Source: an uncultured Desulfomonile sp. (lineage in GTDB: Bacteria; Desulfobacterota; Desulfomonilia; Desulfomonilales; Desulfomonilaceae). From it: a stretch of DNA of 64,000 nt. Numbering within the stretch: position 1 is the stretch's first letter; each line of letters opens with the position of its first letter. The stretch is from positions 27,930 through 91,929 of the forward strand of contig CAJBEZ010000015.1 of NCBI GenBank assembly GCA_903952205.1, read 5' to 3'. Position numbers and translations under genes: made by a program. Positions 25,959 through 35,065 of this stretch are shown in pieces. The notes beneath the pieces are model-generated. The model did no database searches. It worked only from the letters and a program-made list of their open reading frames with translations, and had not been told where the DNA came from.

Positions 25959-26988
25959 CCCTACTTTTTTGTAGTGAGGTGGCGCTAGCTCTAATTGATC
26001 CTCCTCTGCCCTCCATCACAATTTGGCCGGCTAAAGTTCCTGTTAGAGTGGAAGCCTGTCCTGAACAAACGAGCGCTAAAGCGAAAGCTATTCCAGCCAG
26101 AGCTGTCCCAAGTATGGGCGTGAGGAGGCTGTGGGCTTGCTGCAATTCAGTTACAACGATCCCGTTCCTGTAAAAAGTTGCGGCCGCAACTATTAAGATC
26201 GCAGCGTTGACGAGAAATGCGCAATTGAGAGCGATCACTGAATCGACAAAATTAAACTTGCAAGCCTGACGTTTGCCCTCGATCGATGAGTCGAAAGCCC
26301 TGCTCTGAAGCAAGGACGAGTGAAGATAGAGGTTGTGAGGCATCACAGTAGCGCCTATGATGGCGATCGCTACGAAGAGTGCCCCGTCGGGAAGTGATGG
26401 AGCCAACCCATAAGCCACCTGCGTCCAATCCGGAGAGGAGTTGACTACTTCAAATATGAAGCACGACCCAATCACGGTTATCAATACCATGATTATGAAC
26501 TCGAATCTTCGTACCCCGAAATTCTGGATAGCCAAAAAAACGAAAGTGTCCAGAGTCGCTATACATACGCCCCACATCAACGGGATTTTGAACAAAAGGT
26601 TTAAACCTATTACGAAGCCCAACACTTCTGCAAGGTCACAGGCGACAATCGCGATTTCCGCCAGTACCCAAAGCATGTAAGTAACGGGTCTTGGGTAATG
26701 GTCCCTGCACGCCTGAGCGAGATCTCTCCCCGTAACGATCCCTAATCTTGCCGACAGTACCTGTAGAATTAGAGCCATACCGTTGGACATCAACAAGACC
26801 CATATCAGTGCGTAACCAAATCGTGATCCTCCTTCCAAGTCCGTTGCCCAGTTTCCGGGATCCATATAACCGACGCTGATCAAATAAGCTGGGCCCAAAA
26901 AGGCGAACATCCTTTTGAAAAGGCTGGCCTGGGTTGGGATGTTTACCGTTCGATACACTTCCGATAAAGATTTTGTCGTCTTTGCCAC
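25888..26988 (-). pseudogene. Nramp-family divalent metal (Mn/Fe) transporter, C-terminally truncated
   Basis: Proton-coupled divalent metal importer family. The helix 1 metal motif is intact (VGYMDPGNWATDLEGG), as are helix 6 (GATVMPHNLYLHSSLLQS) and the helix 9 region (SGQASTLTGTLAGQIVMEG). Normal Nramp proteins continue with about 100 residues forming helices 10 and 11. Here the sequence runs from MEG straight into a tail without hydrophobic helices (GRGGSIRASATSLQKSRG...), read out of frame over the start of the USP domain. The protein is 366 residues. The intact core could still fold, but I consider the gene damaged by a deletion plus frameshift. The start at 26988 is a reasonable ATG. 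Confidence 0.8.
25945..25992. repeat. 15-bp perfect inverted repeat at the Nramp/USP junction
   Basis: AGAGCTAGCGCCACC (25945-25959) pairs perfectly with GGTGGCGCTAGCTCT (25978-25992). A second short stem, CTAC-T6-GTAG (25961-25974), lies inside the loop. One arm encodes the USP strand VALAL, and the other lies in the tail of the Nramp frame. The position exactly at the frame break suggests that the palindrome took part in the deletion or was made by a template switch. Confidence 0.85.
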
Positions 26989-27271
26989 TTTTATTATTTC
27001 CTAAGGTTGGTATGCACGAATCACTTATATTTCAAAACCGTCGGGGTTATCAACATAGAATAGCGCCAATTGAGTTTGTCATCGTAATTCATTTAAAAAG
27101 TCCGTGTTGTGCAATGGCTGGTCACAGGTATTTGACTTTACAATGAATTACTGGGTTTTCCTCCGCGCCGATTATTGGGCTTCTCTGTGAGCTTCAATAA
27201 GAGTATATAAGATATGCGCAAAATCTCACCATATAATGGCTGGGTCAAGCTACACAAAAAGGAGAGACAAG

Positions 27272-28084
27272 ATGGCAATAATAACAATATCTAGGGGATC
27301 TTACAGCAAGGGTAAAGAAGTAGCGGAAAAAGTAGCGGCAAGACTGGGCTACGAATGTATAGCTCGAGAAGTACTTTTGGATGCCTCCGAGCACTTCAAC
27401 ATCCCTGAAATAAAACTTGTCAGGGCTCTTCACGACGCCCCTTCGGTCTTGGAACGATTTACTTATGGAAAGGAGAGATATTTGACCTTTCTGGAATCGG
27501 TATTCCTTGAGCACGTACAGAAAGATAACGTAGTATACCATGGTCTGGCGGGACATTACTTTCTGAAGGGAATTAAGCATGTATTTAAGATAAGGATATT
27601 GGCCGATATTGAAGACAGGGTTAAATGGGAGATGGAGCGAGAGAGCATATCGGCCGAAGAAGCCTTATATACCCTAAAGAAGGATGATCACGAGCGAAGG
27701 CAGTGGGGCCTAAGAGTTTTTGGCGTAGACACTTGGGACCCAAGCCTTTATGACATGGTCATTCACATTCACAAAATAACCGTCGACAGCGCTGTAGACA
27801 TAATTTGCAACGCGGTAGCGTCAGAGCAGTTCAAGGCAACGGCGGAATCTGAAAAAGCTCTCTCTGATTTGGTTTTGGCTTCTCGGGTGAAGGCAGCGCT
27901 TGTCAGCACATGTCCGAGTGTTAGAGTCTCCGCCAAGGAGGGGGTTGTTTTCGTTGATACGATGGTAGGTCCAGCGGTGGCGGAACCTCTTGCTCAAGAG
28001 TTACGCTCTCTTGCAAATGAAATCCAGGGTGTCAAGAAAGTCACAATAAGTGTTAGTCCTGCAGCTTCATTCTTCAGCGATTAG
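27272..28084 (+). CDS. Cytidylate kinase-like protein with C-terminal BON-like domain
   Basis: Residues 1-190 resemble the cytidylate-kinase-like family: MAIITISRGSYSKGKEVAEK is a modified P-loop, then ARLGYECIAREVL, VVYHGLAGHYFLKGIKHVFK and LYDMVIHIHKITVDSAVDII. The usual GxxGSGK is replaced by SRGSYSKGK, as in that family. Residues about 195-265 (DLVLASRVKAALVSTCPSVR to EIQGVKKVTISV) look like a BON domain, found in envelope or lipid-binding proteins. I chose the ATG at 27272 (270 residues) because GGAG precedes it; a frame 12 codons longer lacks this. Substrate unknown. The gene stands alone between the metal transporter remnant and an insertion-sequence remnant. Confidence 0.75.
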   Translation: MAIITISRGSYSKGKEVAEKVAARLGYECIAREVLLDASEHFNIPEIKLVRALHDAPSVLERFTYGKERYLTFLESVFLEHVQKDNVVYHGLAGHYFLKGIKHVFKIRILADIEDRVKWEMERESISAEEALYTLKKDDHERRQWGLRVFGVDTWDPSLYDMVIHIHKITVDSAVDIICNAVASEQFKATAESEKALSDLVLASRVKAALVSTCPSVRVSAKEGVVFVDTMVGPAVAEPLAQELRSLANEIQGVKKVTISVSPAASFFSD

Positions 28085-28237
28085 CCTATCCATATTGGTG
28101 TGTCGTCCCGTGTTTAGCAGGAAGAACTGTTCTTGGATGTTTAAATTATTCCAGGGAAATCATGGACGCAGTTGAGCGCTAGTGTCTAACAATTGTTATT
28201 TTTCACAATCTATGGACAGAATCGGAGTAATTTTTTT

Positions 28238-29116
28238 GACTTTGACACTTTTGTTATGAAAACACTTATATATCAGCATGTTGCCTTTTGGCTGGGGCAT
28301 TACCGCTTGTTTCCCTGGGAAAGGTTAAGTCATGGGTCTGGGAACCTCTGAACGTTTTAGTCCAAAGATGCGATAAAGCTTTTTCTGTACATGTGAGGTT
28401 TTCGAAGGCAGGATGTATTTCTTGCCGGTGGAAGTATCTATGAGGATAGAGGCCTGGGCGTGTAACAGTTCGTTTCTGATCTTCTCGAAGCTCATAGGCT
28501 CATGCTGACGGCTGACCCTGTACATCGCCTGCCTGACAAGAGTGTACGCGATGAAGCAGATTAGTACAATAACACAGGCTTTGAGTATCTCATTCCACGA
28601 GTCGTCTTTCCTGGAATCTCCCAACGCCTTTTTTAAGCCCAGATCGTCATACAGTTTCCCGAAAACGTCTCCAATGCCCTCAATTATCCTCTGCTCTTCC
28701 CTGAGCCCGGCTTATGTTAACCTTGTCATCGATTGCCTCATTACAAGGCCTGGATCCGTATATGTCCTCAGGGGAGAAGATCGGAAGGACAGGGCTTCGC
28801 TGGTTCTTCATCTCAACGATGATCTTTTGGGCAAGCTTCCTGAGTTCCTCGATCTCCATCTCAGTGACAGCCTGTCTGACATGCCTTATAATCTTCTGGC
28901 TGACCTTGTCGGCCTTTCGATGGCTTTCGACTATCTGGACTGAAGTCTTTCCGTTATCTTTGAGTTTGGTACGTACGAACACGTTATGAGGGTATGATGG
29001 GCCTGAACCCATGTCAGCTAAATGAACTACCCGCGGCACTACATCCGAAGCAGCCAATTCAGGCCCCTCCCATTACAAACAGTTAGGCTGATGAACCGAA
29101 AAAAAGTTTCAAAGTC
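28238..29116. mobile_element. Internally deleted IS1634-type insertion sequence remnant
   Basis: About 880 bp bounded by imperfect terminal inverted repeats: left GACTTTGACACTTTTGTT (28238-28255), right the reverse complement of 29099-29116, GACTTTGAAACTTTTTTT (16 of 18 match). Inside lies a minus-strand transposase with its N- and C-terminal ends but no catalytic middle. I saw no clear target-site duplication. The family call rests on the transposase ends. Confidence 0.7.
28325..29012 (-). pseudogene. IS1634-family transposase, frameshifted and missing its catalytic core
   Basis: The N-terminal part (from MGSGPSYPHNVFVRTKLKDN at 29012, through SHRKADKVSQKIIRHVRQAV) ends at a TGA near 28681. 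In the next frame the protein continues IEGIGDVFGKLYDDLGLKKA and SRKDDSWNEILKACV, then jumps directly to VLICFIAYTLVRQAMYRVSR, the C-terminal helix region. It ends at FGLKRSEVPRPMT. The whole DDE domain, about 300 residues in intact relatives, is absent. The element therefore cannot transpose itself; with both ends present it could be moved in trans by a relative. Confidence 0.8.
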
Positions 29117-29234
29117 GGGAGAATATTTGGACAACACTTCCAGAACAAGATGTGGTAGAGATAATGCATAACTACTCAGCTTTGTTCCTTATAAGGACAT
29201 TTGCCTCATTCAAATCCATAACCGGGAAAAACTC

Positions 29235-32200
29235 ATGGATGAAAGAACTGTCACGACCTCGGACAAAGAAGCTGTTTCCAAAGGGAAGCCAGCCATTCCT
29301 GCTGACATATCAACCCTTTCTTCCAGTGAACTACAGAAACTGGTTCACGAACTCTATATCCGTCAGGAATACATGGAAGCTAAGACTAAGGAAATGGGCA
29401 TATTTAGGGATAAATATCTTAACCTGTATGACTCTGCTCCGGTTGGTTACCTTACGGTCAGTAAAGGGTGCAACATTCTGGAGGCGAATTTAACGGCGGC
29501 TAGTCTGCTGGGCATGGGACGCGATGAACTGATAGGTCAGTCTATGTACTCCTTGATTTCTGAGGAAGACAAAGATTTGTTTTTTGAACTCCTGATGGCT
29601 GTTTTCAGAAGTCAGTCTCCGACGACATGTGAACTCAAACTAAAAAAAACTGATAAAACTGAATTTATTGCAGAACTCCGGGGCATTTCTGAAAAGAGCG
29701 CTAATGGCCAATATGACAGGTTCAAAGTAATTCTTTCCAATATCACTAAACGCAGGCAATCGGAAATATTACAACGGAAACTCAGGGATAATCTTGAGTC
29801 ACTATGGGAATTGCCAAAAACCCAACAAACTGATTTGAAAGTCCTCGCTGACCACGTGCTTGAAGAAATCAAGCGAATCAGTGAAAGCAGATACGCTTTT
29901 TATGGTTTTATAGACGACGAAGAAACCGAGATGGAAATCTATTCATGGTCTAGAGAAGCCATGAATCAGTGTAAAATTGTTGATAAACTTGAAAAGTTTC
30001 CTATTCCAACATCCGGAATATGGGGGGACGCAGTAAGGAAACGTCAAAGCATCGTGGTTAACGATTATAATGAAAATCATGAATGTAAAGTTGGATTGCC
30101 CCAAGGTCATGTTGAGCTTACAAGGGTTGTTTCCGTCCCAGTTTTTAGTAGAGGTAAAATTGTGGCAGTAGGAGCGGTTGCCAATAAGGAATCTGAATAC
30201 ACAGAGGATGATGTCAAACAACTTGAGGTGTTTCTTTCCCATGCCCAGATAATATCCAACCAGATTCGATTGCAGGAGGCGCTTAGTAAGAGCGAGACAA
30301 AATTCCGTACCGTGGCTGATTTCACTCATGACTGGGAATACTGGATCAATCCAGACGGGGCATTAATCTATGTCTCTCCGTCTTGTGAAAGAATTACGGG
30401 ATACGATCCTGACGAATTTATTAATGATCCAGGGCTGCTCGTGAAAATTGTCCATCCTGAAGACCTTTCGCTTGTGGGCGAACAACTTAAATCGATTGAT
30501 TCCGGTCCCCCGCTCCAATGTGAGTTTCGGATTGTTAGCAGTAAGGGGGAGACGCGTTGGATCGGCCAAGTGTCGCAAACCGTTTATAACCTAGACGGAG
30601 CCTGGTTGGGGCGGCGAGTCAGCAATCGCGACATTACTAAACGTAAGCTAGCGGAGTTGGATTTACGGGCAAGCGAAGAAAAATTTAGCAAGGTCTATTT
30701 ATTAAATCCGGATTCCATGTCAATCACAACGCTTGCTGATGGCAAATTTGTTTCTGTAAATGACGGATTCGAGCGGATCCTGGGTTTTAAGGAACGGGAA
30801 GTTATAGGTAAGACTTCAGCGGAACTGAATCTATGGGGTGACACTGAAGACCGGCAGAAAATTTCAGAGGCTCTCAAAAAAGAGGGGAGAATTTATAACC
30901 TTGAGACTCGTGTTCGTACCAGGAATGGAGATATACGATATGGGCTTATGTCATGCTCCATCATCGAACTCAACGGGGAACAACATATACTAACTATTGG
31001 AAGGGACATCACTGACAAGAAGGCCGCTGAAGATGCGTTGCGGGCGAGTGAAGGGCGTTGGCAGTTTGCCCTCGAAGGCGCCAGAGATGGTGTTTGGGAT
31101 TACAACCTCACGACTAATGAGGTTTTTTACTCTAGGCAGTGGAAGGCCATGTTGGACTATGAAGAACATGAAATCGGAAATACCCTAGACGAATGGGTAA
31201 ACAGACTTCATCCCGAAGACAAAAGACGCCTCAAGGAAATTAAGGACAAATTTTGCGCCACTGATATGACATCTTATGAAGCTGAATTTCGAATGCTGGG
31301 TAAGAACGGCGCCTATAAATGGATTCTAAGCAGAGGCAAATCCACAGAGTGGACAGACGATGGCAGGCCTTCGAGATTTATCGGCACCCATGCGGACATC
31401 ACCACCCGGAAGCTGATGGAGGAGGCCCTGCGCGAACGTGAACGTGAATGGACTACGTTGATAAACAACCTCCCGGGATTCGTGTATCGTTGCGCCAACG
31501 ATCGTTACTGGACCATGGACTATATAAGTCACGGGTGCAAAGAAGTTACTGGGTATGCTCCAGATGATTTCATTGGAAACAAAAGCCTTTCATTCAATGA
31601 CATTGTAGATCCAAATTATCGTGAACCCCTTTGGGAAAAATGGCAGGAAATCCTTGCCCACAATAGTGTTTTTGAGGAAGAGTATCCAATAATTACCAGA
31701 GGAGGAGAGACACGTTGGGTATGGGAAAGAGGGCGGGGAATCTTCTCGGATGACGGGCGCCTACTTTTCCTGGAAGGATTCATTACAGACGTCACTGAGC
31801 GCAAGAAAATTCAAGAAGATCTTCGAGAAAGCCATGAGAATTTCCGAACCTTCTTTGAATCGATTGATGACGTTATAGTGGTTGGCGCCCCAGATGGTAA
31901 AATAATGCACTCAAATTCGGCTTTGACCCGCAAACTGGGCTACAGTCGCGAAGAAATAGAGAACATGCACGTGCTAGATCTGAACTGTAGATCTCAACGG
32001 CAGGAAGCGGAAACAATCTTCTCCGATATGTTTACAGGCCATAGAACGAGTTGTCCGCTTCCACTGGAGAAAAAGGATGGAACGCTGCTTCCGTCGGAAA
32101 CGCGAGTTTGGTTTGGTAAATGGAGCGGGGTGGACGCAACATTTGGTATTTGCAAAGACCTCAGCAAGGAGCAGGACGCGCTACAAAGATTTGACAGGCT

Positions 32201-34829
32201 CTTTGAATTTAACCCTAACCCTCTTGCAGTCAACAGTACGGAGGATGGAAGAATTGTCTTGGTAAACGAAGCTTTTCTCTCCACCCTGGGGTTCTCTAGA
32301 GATGAAGTCATAGGGATGACAAGCGAAGAACTGGATCTTTTTACTGACCCAGAAGCACAAAGAGAGGTCGCTACTAGACTTGAGGTTCACGGAGTAATTA
32401 GAAATATAGAACTACAGGTAAAAAAGAAGAATGGAGATCTTGTCGAAGGCCTTTTTTCCGGCACGATAATAGTTATTCAGGAAAGGAAATACCTCCTGAC
32501 GACTATGCTCGACATCACGGAACGCAAACAAGCGACAGAGGCGCTCAAACAAAGCGAGAAAAACCTAAGGTCTTTTTTCCAGACTATCTCTGAGTCAGTC
32601 TTCCTCATGAAACCCGATGGCGAGATACTTGAGGCTAACGAAACCTTTGCGTCTCGTCTCGGCAAGAATCCGGAAGATGTCATAGGCCATTGTGTTTTTG
32701 ACTTCCTGGAACCTGAAACAACTATTAAACGTAGGGGGTGGATTGACGAAATTGTCCTCAGCGGCAAACCAGTGAGGATTGAGGACAAAAGGCAGAATTC
32801 TATCTTGGTTCATAATATCTATCCGATCTTGAATTCTGAAGGGGTTGTGGATCGATTGGCAATTTATGCCAACGATGTTACTGCGGCCAGACTATCAGAA
32901 ACAGCTTTGAGAGAGAGTGAAGCCAGATTCAGGCTCATTGTAGAGGCCGCCAACGAGGGTATATGGTCAATGGATGGCAAGTTCAAGACAACTTTCGTCA
33001 ATCGGAGAATGGCTGATATGCTCGCTTACAGCCCTGATGAAATGCTCGGTCGGACAGTGGACTCGTTCATGTTTGAAGAAGACTTACCAGATCACAGCGC
33101 CAGAATGGCTGGACGTCTCGCAGGAACGAATGAATCCTATGAGCGGCGGTTTAGAAAGAAAAATGGTGAGGAAATATGGACGCTGGTTTCCGCAACGGCT
33201 CTGATAGATGGAAAGCTGGGATTCCAAGGTTCCTTCGCCATGTTCACGGACATAACAGAGCGAAAACGCGCGGAAGAGGCTCTGACTGAAAGGGAAAGTT
33301 ATTTGAGAAACCTCTTAATGAGCATGATCAATGGGTTTGTCCTATTCGAGTCTGTGTTTGATGAAAGGGGAAATTTTCTAAGCTGTAAGTTTATTATGAT
33401 CAATCAATCTTTTGAAAGAATAACCGGCGTCAAAGGTGAAGACATCATTGGACATTCAATTCATGAAGTATGGCCTGAAACTGAGCAGGAATGGATTGAA
33501 GCTTTTGGCAGGGTAGCTCTAACTGGAACACCATCCTCTTTTGAGATGTTTCATCATCCCACCAGAAGCCATTATTATTGCAACGTATACAGACCGGAGA
33601 ACAGCAGAAAACGATTTTGCGTAGTTTTTGAAGATATCACTGATAGGGTACGTGTGGCACAAGAAAAGGAAGCTTTTCAGGCTCAGGTTCTGCAAGCTCA
33701 AAAGATAGAAGCCATTGGAACAATGGCAGGGGGCATAGCCCACGATCATAACAATATTGTCCAGGCGATATTAGGCTATACGGAACTCGCTATGCAAGAT
33801 GTAGCCCCGGGAAGTCCGGTTTATTCCAGTCTGGAAAGAGTGTTGGAGGCGGCAAAACGTTCTGGGAACATGATGAAGCAGATATTGACCTTTAGTCGCC
33901 GATCCACGCCCAAGGTCACTACAATTGATGTCAGTCCGTTGGTGAAGGAAGGACTGAAATTCTTGCAGGCCGCAATACCATCCACTATCGAAATCAAGGG
34001 AAGAATCAAACCTGGTCTAGGGAAGATTCTTGCTGATCCCACGCAAATACATCAAGTTTTGATGAATTTGTGTATCAACGCTTCGCAAGCCATGAAAAAT
34101 GGTAAGGGTAAGATTTACGTAGAATTGTCAGAGCTTAATGTTGTAGATAACTGCGTACCGCCGCATCATGAGATTACACCTGGGAAGTATCTCTTACTGA
34201 AGGTTTCTGACACAGGAGTAGGGATTCCAGCAGAGATTTTAGACAAAATATTTGATCCTTATTTCACCACCAAAGAGTCAGGAGAGGGAACGGGTCTTGG
34301 GTTGTCCGTAGTTCATGGAATCGTTCGCAGTTCTAATGGGGTTATAACAGTAGAAAGTACGCCAGGCGCAGGGTCCACCTTTAATGTGTTTTTCCCTCTT
34401 GTGAAAGAACCGATGGATGTTAAACAAGAGTGCGAGACAACTACCATCTTGCCGGGAACTGAGCATATTCTTTTTGTTGACGATGAAGTTTCACTTCTGG
34501 AAATGTATGAACGCCAACTCAAAAGATTGGGCTACCATATAACCGCCGTGGACAATCCCGACGCCGCATTGGAAATACTATCCCAGCATCCCCAAAAGTT
34601 TGATGTGATAGTCGTAGACATGATCATGCCTAAGATGACAGGACTTGAACTTTCAGAGAAAATACGTCTGGGATGGCCAAACATCCCGATCATCATGTGC
34701 ACTGGATGGATGCAAGATTTATCTGATGACGATTTAAGGCGAACTGGAATTCGGGCTGTTGTGACTAAACCTACAAGGAACAATGAAATAGCTGATGCTG
34801 TTAGAAAAGTGATGGATCAGAGTCGCTAA
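29235..34829 (+). CDS. Giant multi-PAS/GAF hybrid sensor histidine kinase with C-terminal receiver
   Basis: 1864-residue cytoplasmic sensor with no transmembrane segment visible. Order: PAS (about 50-175), GAF (about 195-350, YAFYGFIDDEETEMEIYSWS), then about nine further PAS/PAC units (355-1470) separated by the usual DITKRK- or DITERK-type ends. After these come HisKA (about 1490-1560), HATPase (about 1600-1715) and a receiver (about 1735-1860, ILFVDDEVSLL and VIVVDMIMPKMTG). The H-box reads GGIAHDHNNIVQAILGYTEL, with His where this kinase class usually has Phe (HDFNN). The ATPase G boxes are DTGVGIPAEILDKIFDPYFT and GEGTGLGLSVVHGIV. No partner regulator is adjacent. The signal is unknown; PAS3 and PAS7 look related to each other. 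The gene starts 118 bp after the IS remnant. Confidence 0.93.
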   Translation: MDERTVTTSDKEAVSKGKPAIPADISTLSSSELQKLVHELYIRQEYMEAKTKEMGIFRDKYLNLYDSAPVGYLTVSKGCNILEANLTAASLLGMGRDELIGQSMYSLISEEDKDLFFELLMAVFRSQSPTTCELKLKKTDKTEFIAELRGISEKSANGQYDRFKVILSNITKRRQSEILQRKLRDNLESLWELPKTQQTDLKVLADHVLEEIKRISESRYAFYGFIDDEETEMEIYSWSREAMNQCKIVDKLEKFPIPTSGIWGDAVRKRQSIVVNDYNENHECKVGLPQGHVELTRVVSVPVFSRGKIVAVGAVANKESEYTEDDVKQLEVFLSHAQIISNQIRLQEALSKSETKFRTVADFTHDWEYWINPDGALIYVSPSCERITGYDPDEFINDPGLLVKIVHPEDLSLVGEQLKSIDSGPPLQCEFRIVSSKGETRWIGQVSQTVYNLDGAWLGRRVSNRDITKRKLAELDLRASEEKFSKVYLLNPDSMSITTLADGKFVSVNDGFERILGFKEREVIGKTSAELNLWGDTEDRQKISEALKKEGRIYNLETRVRTRNGDIRYGLMSCSIIELNGEQHILTIGRDITDKKAAEDALRASEGRWQFALEGARDGVWDYNLTTNEVFYSRQWKAMLDYEEHEIGNTLDEWVNRLHPEDKRRLKEIKDKFCATDMTSYEAEFRMLGKNGAYKWILSRGKSTEWTDDGRPSRFIGTHADITTRKLMEEALREREREWTTLINNLPGFVYRCANDRYWTMDYISHGCKEVTGYAPDDFIGNKSLSFNDIVDPNYREPLWEKWQEILAHNSVFEEEYPIITRGGETRWVWERGRGIFSDDGRLLFLEGFITDVTERKKIQEDLRESHENFRTFFESIDDVIVVGAPDGKIMHSNSALTRKLGYSREEIENMHVLDLNCRSQRQEAETIFSDMFTGHRTSCPLPLEKKDGTLLPSETRVWFGKWSGVDATFGICKDLSKEQDALQRFDRLFEFNPNPLAVNSTEDGRIVLVNEAFLSTLGFSRDEVIGMTSEELDLFTDPEAQREVATRLEVHGVIRNIELQVKKKNGDLVEGLFSGTIIVIQERKYLLTTMLDITERKQATEALKQSEKNLRSFFQTISESVFLMKPDGEILEANETFASRLGKNPEDVIGHCVFDFLEPETTIKRRGWIDEIVLSGKPVRIEDKRQNSILVHNIYPILNSEGVVDRLAIYANDVTAARLSETALRESEARFRLIVEAANEGIWSMDGKFKTTFVNRRMADMLAYSPDEMLGRTVDSFMFEEDLPDHSARMAGRLAGTNESYERRFRKKNGEEIWTLVSATALIDGKLGFQGSFAMFTDITERKRAEEALTERESYLRNLLMSMINGFVLFESVFDERGNFLSCKFIMINQSFERITGVKGEDIIGHSIHEVWPETEQEWIEAFGRVALTGTPSSFEMFHHPTRSHYYCNVYRPENSRKRFCVVFEDITDRVRVAQEKEAFQAQVLQAQKIEAIGTMAGGIAHDHNNIVQAILGYTELAMQDVAPGSPVYSSLERVLEAAKRSGNMMKQILTFSRRSTPKVTTIDVSPLVKEGLKFLQAAIPSTIEIKGRIKPGLGKILADPTQIHQVLMNLCINASQAMKNGKGKIYVELSELNVVDNCVPPHHEITPGKYLLLKVSDTGVGIPAEILDKIFDPYFTTKESGEGTGLGLSVVHGIVRSSNGVITVESTPGAGSTFNVFFPLVKEPMDVKQECETTTILPGTEHILFVDDEVSLLEMYERQLKRLGYHITAVDNPDAALEILSQHPQKFDVIVVDMIMPKMTGLELSEKIRLGWPNIPIIMCTGWMQDLSDDDLRRTGIRAVVTKPTRNNEIADAVRKVMDQSR

Positions 34830-35065
34830 ACCGACTACGAAATGGTTGTCTTGATTGAATGCATTCTTCAAAAAACCAACAACCTTTCGCTCTAGAATTG
34901 TCTGAAACATTACCTTATTAAACTTTGATACCAGTTGGTTAACCCCTAAACAGCCAAAAAACTTATGTCGTTACGCAGGATGTTTCCTGGCTATTTTTGT
35001 TTATACGGGGTCTCTTGCCCTCCAACAATTTCAGCAATTTAGAAAAATGGTTAGCTTAGCTTTGT

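Noticed and set aside
25888..26988. Explaining the Nramp/USP break by a single sequencing indel
   Set aside because: Restoring the frame still leaves helices 10 and 11 (about 100 residues) missing, so a deletion is needed.
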